From Phyllobacteriaceae bacterium (GTDB lineage Bacteria; Pseudomonadota; Alphaproteobacteria; Rhizobiales; Devosiaceae), in the NCBI GenBank assembly GCA_012799265.1, contig JAAZLP010000163.1:1-13177 (forward strand): DNA of 13,177 nt, given 5' to 3'. Both the position numbers and the translations under genes were made by a program. The notes beneath the pieces were generated by a model, which made no database searches, was not told where the DNA came from, and worked only from the letters and a program-made list of their open reading frames with translations. Shown here in pieces: positions 1-6,336 of the stretch. The first letter of the stretch is position 1, and every line of letters begins with the position of its first letter.

Positions 1-1054
1 GAGCCGAGGGGCTTTCCAGCGACATCAGGAGGCCGGCGCGAATCTGGTTGCGGACGCGAACGACCTCTTCGTCGGTGATGGTTTCCGTGGCGCGACGGAG
101 TTCGTCGAGGACGACGGGAACCAGTTCGCCCACTTCTTCCTCGCCGGTTGCCGCGGCGACGCCGAAGACGCCGCTATCGGCGAAGGCCCAGTGGAAGGCA
201 TAGACGGAATAGCAGAGACCGCGCTTTTCGCGGACTTCCTGGAAGAGACGCGAGCTCATGCCACCGCCGAGAATGGAGGCGAGGACCTGGGCGGCGTAGA
301 AACCGTCGGAATTATAGGCGCGACCTTCGAAGCCGAGGACGATATGGGCCTGCTCGTGATCAGAGATCAGGCGTTCCTGACCGCCCTGATATTCGGCGCG
401 CTGGGGCGCGGGGGCGCCATTGGGCGCGAGATCGGCAAAGCGCTGGCGGGCGACTTCGACGAGCCCGTCATGATCGACATTGCCGGCTGCCGAGATGACC
501 ATGTGGTCGCCCACATAGTTGCGGCGCATATATTTGCGGACCATGTCGGGATTGAAGCCACGAACCGAGTCCACGGTGCCGAGAATGGTGCGACCGATGG
601 GCTGGGTGGGATAGGCAGCCTGCTGGAAAAGATCGAAGACGTGGTCGTCGGGATTGTCGCGAGCAGCGCCGATTTCCTGAACGATGACCTGCTGTTCGCG
701 GGCCAGTTCTTCTTCATCGAAATTGGAGTTCTGCAGGATGTCCGCGAGGATGTCGGCGGCTAGGACGACATCATCCTTGAGGACGCGGGCGAAGTAGCCG
801 GTGTGTTCGATGGAGGTGGCGGCGTTGAGGTCGCCACCAACGTTCTCGATGGCCTCGGCGATCTGGAGCGAGGTGCGGGTCTTGGTGCCCTTGAAGGCCA
901 TGTGTTCAAGCAGATGGGAAATGCCATGCTCGGCCTTGCGCTCGGAACGCGCACCAGCCTTGACCCAGACGCCCAGAGACGCGCTCTCCAGATGTGGCAT
1001 GTCGTCGGTGAGCACCACCATGCCATTGTCGAGTGTCGTCGATTGTACGCTCAC
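1..1054 (-). CDS. M16 family zinc peptidase (mitochondrial processing peptidase-like), 3' end outside window
   Basis: Putative zinc metalloprotease of the pitrilysin/M16B group, related to the mitochondrial processing peptidase beta subunit. About 351 codons are visible of the roughly 420-430 usual for the family, and the frame runs open past the window start. The inverted zinc motif HLLEH is at residues 47-51 (E50 catalytic, H47 and H51 zinc ligands). The third ligand is probably E127, in VQEIGA, 76 residues on, which is the family spacing. The second domain shows the REKRGLCYS element. The start is GTG at 1054: a perfect AGGAGG lies six bases upstream, and the N-terminus (VSVQSTTLDNGMVV) matches the usual family beginning. 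It lies 47 bases downstream of thrC on the same strand, a pairing common in alphaproteobacteria, so co-transcription is likely. No signal peptide is seen. The substrate cannot be told from sequence. Confidence 0.93.
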   Translation of the reverse strand, partial: MSVQSTTLDNGMVVLTDDMPHLESASLGVWVKAGARSERKAEHGISHLLEHMAFKGTKTRTSLQIAEAIENVGGDLNAATSIEHTGYFARVLKDDVVLAADILADILQNSNFDEEELAREQQVIVQEIGAARDNPDDHVFDLFQQAAYPTQPIGRTILGTVDSVRGFNPDMVRKYMRRNYVGDHMVISAAGNVDHDGLVEVARQRFADLAPNGAPAPQRAEYQGGQERLISDHEQAHIVLGFEGRAYNSDGFYAAQVLASILGGGMSSRLFQEVREKRGLCYSVYAFHWAFADSGVFGVAAATGEEEVGELVPVVLDELRRATETITDEEVVRVRNQIRAGLLMSLESPSA

Positions 1055-1073
1055 ACTAGTCCTCCTGAATCAC

Positions 1074-1087
1074 CGGCCCGAAGGCCG
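1074..1087 (-). other. Small thrC-M16 intercistronic hairpin with a UUCG loop
   Basis: In the 47-base gap after the thrC stop, the transcript would read CGGCC-UUCG-GGCCG: a perfect 5-bp stem closed by C-G around a UUCG tetraloop, an unusually stable loop type. No U-run follows, so it is unlikely to terminate transcription. It could act as an RNA processing or stability element, but this is inference. Confidence 0.4.
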
Positions 1088-1101
1088 TTGATCCTCCATC
1101 C

Positions 1102-2493
1102 TCACGCGCGGCTCCGGGCCACTATGAAATCTTCGATCAGGCGCTGATCATTGGCAAGAACTGTAACCCGTTCCTCACGCTGGTAAAGATCGGACAGCCA
1201 TTCCGGCAGGGCCGGTTCGATGCCGGAAGCCTCGGCCACGGCGGCCGGGAATTTCGCCGGGTGGGCGGTGGCCAGCGTGATCATCGGGGTTGTGCCCTGC
1301 GGCAGCTTGCGGGCAACGCCGACGCCGACCGCGGTATGCGGATCGAGCAGGTAGCCGCCGGCCTTGTGGGTGGTGGCAATCGTCTCGCGGGTGCCAGCTT
1401 CGTCGGTCGTCCCGGCGAGGAAGTCGCGGCGGATATTGGCAATCGAGTTTTCCGGCAGCTCAAAGCCGCCGGACTGCTTGAGGCCGGCCATCATGCGGGT
1501 GACGGCGCCAGCGTCGCGACCGGCGCTTTCGAACAGAAGGCGTTCGAAGTTGGACGAGATCTGGATGTCCATGGACGGGCTGATGGTGGGGGCAACGCCC
1601 GCCATTTCATAGCGGCCGGTGTCGATGGTGCGGCGCAGGATGTCGTTGGCGTTGGTGGCGATCACCAGCTTTTCGATCGGCAGGCCCATGCGCTGGGCGC
1701 AGTAGCCGGCGAAGATGTCGCCGAAATTGCCGGTCGGCACCGTGAAGCTCACCTTACGGTGCGGGGCACCGAGGGAAACGGCAGCGGTGAAGTAATAAAC
1801 GATCTGCGCGACGATGCGGCCCCAGTTGATCGAATTGACGCCCGAGAGGCGCACGCGATCGCGGAAGGCGTGGTTGTTGAACATGGCCTTCACGGCATCC
1901 TGACAATCGTCAAAAGTGCCTTCGAGGGCGATGTTGTGCACGTTGCTGTCGAGCACGGTCGTCATCTGGCGACGCTGCACTTCGGAGGTGCGGCCCTTGG
2001 GGTGTAGGATGAAGATGTCGGTGGTGTCGCGGCCGCGGAAGGCTTCGATGGCCGCCGAGCCGGTGTCGCCGGAGGTGGCGCCAACGATGGTGGCCTTGAG
2101 GCCGCGCTCGGCGAGGATGTGATCCATCACCCGGCTGAGGAACTGCATGGCCACGTCCTTGAAGGCGAGCGTGGGGCCATGGAAGAGCTCGAGGACGAAG
2201 TGGCCGGGCTCCAGCTCGACCAGCGGGGCGACCGACGGATGCCGGAAAGTGGCATAGGCTTCGTCGATGATGGTCTTGAGCCTTGCGTCCGGGATCTCGC
2301 CATCAACGAAGCGCGAAATGATCGCAAAGGCCACGTCGGCATAGGGTTTGCCGGCAAAGGAAGCGATTTCCTCGGCGCTGACCTGGGGCCAGATGGCGGG
2401 AACATAAAGACCGCCATCGGCGGCAAGGCCAGCCAGAACAGCGTCAGAGAAACCGAGCGCCGGCGCCTGGCCGCGCGTAGAAACAAACTGCAT
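1102..2493 (-). CDS. thrC: Threonine synthase
   Basis: PLP-dependent enzyme converting O-phospho-L-homoserine to L-threonine and phosphate, the last step of threonine synthesis, in the cytoplasm. The 463-residue length is normal for the bacterial ThrC class. The N-terminal threonine synthase domain begins MQFVSTRG, close to rhizobial orthologues, which supports this ATG. The PLP-binding lysine is K112 in HGPTLAFKD, and the phosphate-binding loop is GATSGDTGSAA (about 138-148). The C-terminus (WLSDLYQREERVTVLANDQ) is also typical. It lies 80 bases downstream of surf1 and upstream of the M16 peptidase gene. No normal Shine-Dalgarno is present: the bases just before the ATG are pyrimidine-rich, and a 12-bp palindrome lies 6-17 bases upstream. 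Initiation may therefore be structured or coupled. Confidence 0.97.
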   Translation of the reverse strand: MQFVSTRGQAPALGFSDAVLAGLAADGGLYVPAIWPQVSAEEIASFAGKPYADVAFAIISRFVDGEIPDARLKTIIDEAYATFRHPSVAPLVELEPGHFVLELFHGPTLAFKDVAMQFLSRVMDHILAERGLKATIVGATSGDTGSAAIEAFRGRDTTDIFILHPKGRTSEVQRRQMTTVLDSNVHNIALEGTFDDCQDAVKAMFNNHAFRDRVRLSGVNSINWGRIVAQIVYYFTAAVSLGAPHRKVSFTVPTGNFGDIFAGYCAQRMGLPIEKLVIATNANDILRRTIDTGRYEMAGVAPTISPSMDIQISSNFERLLFESAGRDAGAVTRMMAGLKQSGGFELPENSIANIRRDFLAGTTDEAGTRETIATTHKAGGYLLDPHTAVGVGVARKLPQGTTPMITLATAHPAKFPAAVAEASGIEPALPEWLSDLYQREERVTVLANDQRLIEDFIVARSRA

Positions 2494-2499
2494 CGGAGG

Positions 2500-2511
2500 G
2501 AAGGGCCCTTC
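2500..2511. repeat. Perfect 12-bp palindrome in the thrC leader
   Basis: GAAGGGCCCTTC equals its own reverse complement and lies just upstream of the thrC start. It occupies the position where a ribosome binding site would be expected, although its own GAAGGG half is too far from the ATG for a normal spacing. It could be an operator or a structure hiding the start region; its function is unknown. Confidence 0.45.
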
Positions 2512-2573
2512 TAGAATAGTGGCAACCTAGTCAAAGCGAAGCCGTGCCGCAAGGTTTTGGGTCCGGGCTCAAT

Positions 2574-3335
2574 CTAAGGTTGCACCGGACGCGTCTGACG
2601 CCAGAGCCAGAAACCCAGCATGACAATCGCGACGATGGAGAAGCCGTACCAGGTCAGTGCATAGCCGAAATGGTTGTTCGGGAAGCTGATGACGGTTTCT
2701 CCGGCCTGAGGAAGATCGCCGGGGGCGCCGGCGGGGAGATCGACGTAGAAGGGCGCGACCGGGGCAAGCGCGGGATCGACCATGGCGAGGAGACGCTGGG
2801 GATCGCGGACCCATTCGATGCGGTCGGACATGTTTGGTTCGGGGACCATGAAGCCAGCCGTCTCGCCTTCGCGGAAGAGGCCGGTGACGGTGACAATGCC
2901 GGGGTCTTCGCCGTGGAGATCACCCAGGGCGGCGGCTTCCTGATATTGTTCCGGGACAAAGCCACGATTGACGAAGACGGTGCCGCCATCCTGGAGCTCA
3001 AAGGGGGTCACGACCCAATAGCCCGGGCCCTTGTGCGGTCCCTTGGGGTCGGAGAGCGAGGTGAAGACTGTGACGGTCTGAGTGTAGCGATAGGCGCCAG
3101 TGAGCGAGACGGGCTGGAAGTTGAGGGCCTGTAGATCGAGGCTGTCCCAGGTGTCGACGGGCGGTACCGGGATCGGAGCGGCGTTGAGACGCTGGTCAAC
3201 CGCGACGATCAGGGCTTCCTTCTCGGCGAGGCGGTCCATCTGCCAGCCCCCGAGGAAGAAGCAGGTGCCAGCCAGCAGCAGCATGAGAACGGTGAAGAGC
3301 CAGTCGGTCCAGCGGAGGCGCTTTGCGGTGGTCAT
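2574..3335 (-). CDS. surf1: SURF1 family cytochrome c oxidase assembly protein
   Basis: Inner-membrane assembly factor, known in related bacteria to bind heme a and help insert heme a3 into oxidase subunit I. The 253 residues show the SURF1 plan. An N-terminal transmembrane helix at about 11-30 runs into the signature LGGWQMDRL (28-36). A large periplasmic domain follows, containing GYWVVTPF and FVNRGFVP. A C-terminal helix is preceded by NNHFGYALTWYG. The frame stays open 52 codons further upstream, but ATG at 3335 is preferred: it places the membrane anchor correctly, has an AAGGAAGG sequence upstream, and overlaps the DUF983 stop by four bases (ATGA), a sign of translational coupling. The longer start would lie inside DUF983. 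Confidence 0.95.
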   Translation of the reverse strand: MTTAKRLRWTDWLFTVLMLLLAGTCFFLGGWQMDRLAEKEALIVAVDQRLNAAPIPVPPVDTWDSLDLQALNFQPVSLTGAYRYTQTVTVFTSLSDPKGPHKGPGYWVVTPFELQDGGTVFVNRGFVPEQYQEAAALGDLHGEDPGIVTVTGLFREGETAGFMVPEPNMSDRIEWVRDPQRLLAMVDPALAPVAPFYVDLPAGAPGDLPQAGETVISFPNNHFGYALTWYGFSIVAIVMLGFWLWRQTRPVQP

Positions 3336-3685
3336 AGCCGGCCTTCCTTCGCCTTGTTCTTGTATTGGAGGTTGATCAGCACGCCCTTGAAGGGGGGTAG
3401 CAGGAGCAGGGAGAATATTACCGTCGCTGGCAGCCAGAGGACCAGGTGCATCCAGGGCTGGATGACGAAGTTTGCTTCGACGATCCACCACAGGATGATG
3501 ATGATCGGCGCCACGGCGAAGATGACAAAGACGGCAGGGCCGTCACCGCTATCGGCAAAATCGTAACTGAGACCGCACTCGCCGCATTGGGGTGCAAGCT
3601 TGAGGTAGCCGCTGAACAGCTTGCCTCTGCCGCATCTGGGGCAGCGGCAGAGGATGCCGGTGGCAATGGGGCTGGGCTCGGTCAA
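3332..3685 (-). CDS. DUF983 family zinc-ribbon membrane protein
   Basis: A 117-residue membrane protein of unknown biochemical role. An N-terminal putative zinc ribbon has CxC..C at residues 13-18 (CRCPRC) and CGEC at 34-37. Two transmembrane helices follow at about 51-68 and 79-97. DUF983 genes are commonly found between the oxidase subunit III gene and surf1 in alphaproteobacteria, so a role in oxidase biogenesis is plausible but unproven. The start is TTG at 3685, with GGAGA six bases upstream and no ATG before the cysteine motif. The stop overlaps the surf1 start. The gene begins immediately after the terminator that follows ctaE, so its expression may depend on read-through or on its own promoter. 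Confidence 0.88.
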   Translation of the reverse strand: MTEPSPIATGILCRCPRCGRGKLFSGYLKLAPQCGECGLSYDFADSGDGPAVFVIFAVAPIIIILWWIVEANFVIQPWMHLVLWLPATVIFSLLLLPPFKGVLINLQYKNKAKEGRL

Positions 3686-3696
3686 TTCGGGTCTCC

Positions 3697-3727
3697 AAAG
3701 AAAAGGGGCGCAGCCATGCCGCGCCCC
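3697..3727 (-). terminator. Strong intrinsic terminator after ctaE
   Basis: Read on the minus strand, GGGGCGCGGC and GCUGCGCCCC pair into a 10-bp stem with one G-U pair and a 3-base loop, followed directly by TTTTCTTT. It lies 22 bases past the ctaE stop and ends just before the DUF983 ribosome binding site. It should end or attenuate the oxidase transcript ahead of DUF983-surf1. Confidence 0.85.
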
Positions 3728-3749
3728 CTGATTAGTTTTCCACCAAGCC

Positions 3750-4586
3750 TTAGTGGCTCAGGGCGACGCCCCAGCTGCCCCAGACGTAGATCGAGGCAAA
3801 GAGGAAGAGCCAGACCACGTCCACGAAGTGCCAGTACCAGGCGGCGAACTCGAAGCCCAGGTGACGTTCCGGGGTGAAGTGGCCGCGCTCGGCGCGCAGG
3901 AGGCAGACCAGCAGGAAGATCGTACCGATCAGAACGTGGAAGCCGTGGAAACCAGTCGCCATCACGAAGGCCGAACCATAGAGGTTGCCGGTGAAGGAGA
4001 AGCCAGCGTGCGTGTATTCAAGGAACTGCACGTAGGTGAACAGAGCACCCAGGGCAACGGTCAGGACCAGGCCCCAACGCAGACCCTTGCGGTCACCTTC
4101 CAGCAGCGCATGGTGCGCCCAGGTAACGGTGGTGCCCGAAGTCAGCAGGATCAGGGTGTTGAAGAGCGGTAGGTGGAACGGGTCGAAGAGTTCAACACCG
4201 TTCAGCGGCCAGTGACCGCCAGTCACTTCCATACGGGTGTACTGCTCGACGTCGTCCCAACGGAAGAAGGCGTCGAAATAGCCCCAGAACCAGGCGACGA
4301 AGAACATCACTTCGGAAGCGATGAAGAGCATCATGCCATAGCGGTGGTGGATCTGCACAACCGGGGTATGGCTTACGCCGTCATTGGCTTCCTTAACGAC
4401 GTCGGACCACCACGTGTACATGGTGTAGAGCAGGCCAGCCAGACCGATGAAGAAGACCCACGGGGTCCAATCCTGCATCCAGGCGATAGCGCCAATCAAC
4501 ATCACGAAGATGGCAACCGACATAACGAACGGCCATGGGCTCGGTTCGACCATGTGATAGTCATGGTTCTTCTCAATGGCAGCCAT
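3750..4586 (-). CDS. ctaE: Cytochrome c oxidase subunit III (aa3-type)
   Basis: Subunit III of the proton-pumping aa3 oxidase in the inner membrane. It has no redox centre and stabilises subunit I and proton uptake. The 278 residues match the full family form with seven transmembrane helices. Typical features are the N-terminal KNHDYHMVEPSPWP, the helix HRYGMMLFIASEVMFFVAWF with conserved E92, the segment LTSGTTVTWAHHALLEG, and the C-terminal HFVDVVWLFLFASIYVWG. The ATG at 4586 is two bases after the ctaG stop, so the genes are almost certainly co-transcribed. A terminator follows the gene. Confidence 0.97.
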   Translation of the reverse strand: MAAIEKNHDYHMVEPSPWPFVMSVAIFVMLIGAIAWMQDWTPWVFFIGLAGLLYTMYTWWSDVVKEANDGVSHTPVVQIHHRYGMMLFIASEVMFFVAWFWGYFDAFFRWDDVEQYTRMEVTGGHWPLNGVELFDPFHLPLFNTLILLTSGTTVTWAHHALLEGDRKGLRWGLVLTVALGALFTYVQFLEYTHAGFSFTGNLYGSAFVMATGFHGFHVLIGTIFLLVCLLRAERGHFTPERHLGFEFAAWYWHFVDVVWLFLFASIYVWGSWGVALSH

Positions 4587-4588
4587 TA

Positions 4589-5155
4589 TCAGCTTCCCTC
4601 ACTGTCTGAAGCGTAGAACGTATAAGAGAGTGTAATCTCTTTGATGGTTGCGAGCTCGTGGTTCTCGTCGAGATCTGGATCGACGAAGAAGACGATGGGC
4701 ATTTCCACCGATTCCCCGGGCTGAAGTGTCTGCTCGGTAAAGCAGAAGCACTCGATCTTGTTAAAGTAGATACCGGCCTTGTCCGGGACGACGTTGAAGG
4801 TCGCCACACCCGTTACAGGCTTATCGGAATTGTTGGTCGCGATGTAGTTGACCGTATCGACCTTGCCGATCTGGTCGGTGATCGGCGCAGCGGCCTTGAC
4901 CGTCCAGGGAAGCCTTTTGTCGACATTGACGTCAAAGCGCACCTTCATCTCGCGGGCAATAACGCCCTTGGGATTTTCAGCAGCGATCTGCGGCGTACCG
5001 CCAAAGCCGGTCACCTGGCAGAAAAGCTGGTAGAGCGGCACGGAAGCGAAGGCGAGACCAACCATACCCACGGCGACCAGGCCAAGGCTCGAGGCCATGC
5101 GCTTGTTGCGCTTGGCCTGATCGGGCGTGTCTAGGTTGGTAGAAAGATCAGCCAT
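4589..5155 (-). CDS. ctaG: Cytochrome c oxidase copper assembly protein CtaG/Cox11
   Basis: Membrane-anchored periplasmic copper chaperone that delivers copper to the CuB site of subunit I. The 188 residues comprise a short cytoplasmic tail, one transmembrane helix at about 23-45, and the Cox11 domain. The copper-binding pair is in CFCF (C136 and C138), and the conserved cysteine after the helix is C46 in LFCQVTG. The end of the domain, VDPDLDENHELATIKEITLSYTF, is typical. The start overlaps the coxF stop by one base (TAATG) and the stop lies two bases before ctaE, indicating tight operon packing. Confidence 0.97.
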   Translation of the reverse strand: MADLSTNLDTPDQAKRNKRMASSLGLVAVGMVGLAFASVPLYQLFCQVTGFGGTPQIAAENPKGVIAREMKVRFDVNVDKRLPWTVKAAAPITDQIGKVDTVNYIATNNSDKPVTGVATFNVVPDKAGIYFNKIECFCFTEQTLQPGESVEMPIVFFVDPDLDENHELATIKEITLSYTFYASDSEGS

Positions 5156-5340
5156 TACAGCGCCCGGGCAAAGAGTTCGGGACCCATCTTGACGATCGTC
5201 AGGACGTAGAAGGTCAGTGCGAACAGGGCGAGTGCTGCGGCCAGCGCCAGCGAGCGGCGGCGACGCTGCTTGCGGAAGTTGGCTTCCTGTTCGGGGGTCA
5301 TATCATTGGGCGCAAGGTGGGCGCCGGACACGGTAGCCAT
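5155..5340 (-). CDS. coxF: CoxF-like small membrane protein
   Basis: A 61-residue protein with a charged N-terminus (FRKQRRRRS at about 22-30), one transmembrane helix (about 30-50), and the tail FYVLTIVKMG, resembling rhizobial CoxF proteins found between ctaB and ctaG. Its biochemical function is not established; position suggests a minor assembly role. Start and stop abut their neighbours: one base after the ctaB stop and a one-base overlap with ctaG. Such spacing is strong evidence that this short frame is a real, translated gene. Confidence 0.85.
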   Translation of the reverse strand: MATVSGAHLAPNDMTPEQEANFRKQRRRRSLALAAALALFALTFYVLTIVKMGPELFARAL

Positions 5341-5341
5341 G

Positions 5342-6271
5342 TCAGATCACTCCTAGCCTGAGGGCAAAATTATCCACGAGCAGTGCCAGGAAGAGCACGA
5401 AGAGATAGCTCAGCGAATAGGTGAAGAGACTGCGGGCCGCGCGCTTCATGTCTGCCCCTTCGGGCGAAACGAGCAGCTTGACGGCAAACCAGAGGAAACC
5501 GGCGCCGGTGGCCAGAGCGACAATGCCGTAGATCCAGCTCGAGAAGCCAAGGATGTTGGGCAGGAAGGCGGCAATGGCCAGCGCCAGGGTATAGGCAAAG
5601 ATCTGGCACTTGGTGGACTTTTCGCCAGCCACGTTCGGCATCATCGGCACGCCGGCAGCGCCATAGTCGCCCTGCTTGTAGAGTGCCAGCGCCCAGAAGT
5701 GCGGCGGGGTCCAGAGGAAGATGATGAGGAAGAGCGCGAAGCTTTCCCAGGTCACGGTGCCGGTGACCGCAGCCCAGCCAACCATGGGCGGGAAGGCGCC
5801 GGCAGCACCACCGATGACGATGTTCTGCGGCGTCGAGCGCTTGAGCCACATCGTATAGATGACGGCATAGAAGAAGATCGTGAAGGCGAGGAACCCACCG
5901 GCAACCCAATTGGTCGCCAGGGTCAGCAGCATCACGGAGAAAGCGGAGAGAACCAGACCGAGCGCCAGGGCATCGCCCGGCGTTGCGCGACCGGCCGGGA
6001 TCGGACGGTTCTGCGTGCGGCTCATGATCCGGTCAATATCGGCGTCGTACCACATGTTCAGCGCACCAGAGGCCCCTGCCCCGATGGCGATGCAGACAAT
6101 GGCGATGAAACCGATGAAGGGATTGATGCTGCCGGGGGCAACGAGAATGCCCACCAGGGCGCAGAAAACCACCAGCGACATGACGCGCGGCTTCAACAGC
6201 GCGAGGTAGTCCTCTACGCGTGTTCCACCGCTCGCGATGGAAGCCTCTGCACTGTTGTCGATATAAGCCAA
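5342..6271 (-). CDS. ctaB: Heme O synthase (protoheme IX farnesyltransferase)
   Basis: Polytopic inner-membrane prenyltransferase of the UbiA superfamily that adds a farnesyl group to heme b, giving heme O, the precursor of heme a for the oxidase. It has 309 residues. The first Asp-rich motif is NxxxDxxxD (N72, D76, D80) followed by RTQNRPIPAG. The second conserved region, YKQGDYGAAGVPMMPNVAGE, is present, as are several hydrophobic helices. The start chosen is TTG at 6271 (MAYIDNSAEA): it has AAGGAAAG upstream and gives the usual length. The frame stays open 56 codons further upstream, into ctaD, but that segment looks unrelated to the family. Gap to ctaD is 65 bases; gap to coxF is one base. 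Confidence 0.94.
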   Translation of the reverse strand: MAYIDNSAEASIASGGTRVEDYLALLKPRVMSLVVFCALVGILVAPGSINPFIGFIAIVCIAIGAGASGALNMWYDADIDRIMSRTQNRPIPAGRATPGDALALGLVLSAFSVMLLTLATNWVAGGFLAFTIFFYAVIYTMWLKRSTPQNIVIGGAAGAFPPMVGWAAVTGTVTWESFALFLIIFLWTPPHFWALALYKQGDYGAAGVPMMPNVAGEKSTKCQIFAYTLALAIAAFLPNILGFSSWIYGIVALATGAGFLWFAVKLLVSPEGADMKRAARSLFTYSLSYLFVLFLALLVDNFALRLGVI

Positions 6272-6289
6272 TGGTCTTTCCTTGTTGGA

Positions 6290-6315
6290 GCGGACCGCAC
6301 CGGGGCGCGATCCGC
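6290..6315 (-). other. ctaD-ctaB intercistronic hairpin
   Basis: In the 65-base gap after ctaD the transcript can form a 9-bp stem, GCGGAUCGC with GCGGUCCGC (one G-U pair), around an 8-base loop. No U-run follows. It lies between the ctaD stop and the ctaB ribosome binding site, so it may protect the upstream message or set the ratio of CtaD to CtaB; this is inference. Confidence 0.45.
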
Positions 6316-6336
6316 TGAACTTTTTACGACTGACGC

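Noticed and set aside
1261..2007. A 248-codon plus-strand frame opposite thrC
   Set aside because: Antisense shadow with Gly/Ala/Arg-rich composition; thrC on the minus strand is unambiguous.
2574..3491. A longer surf1 product starting inside DUF983
   Set aside because: The added 52 residues are a shadow of DUF983; ATG at 3335 gives a proper membrane anchor and a 4-base overlap.
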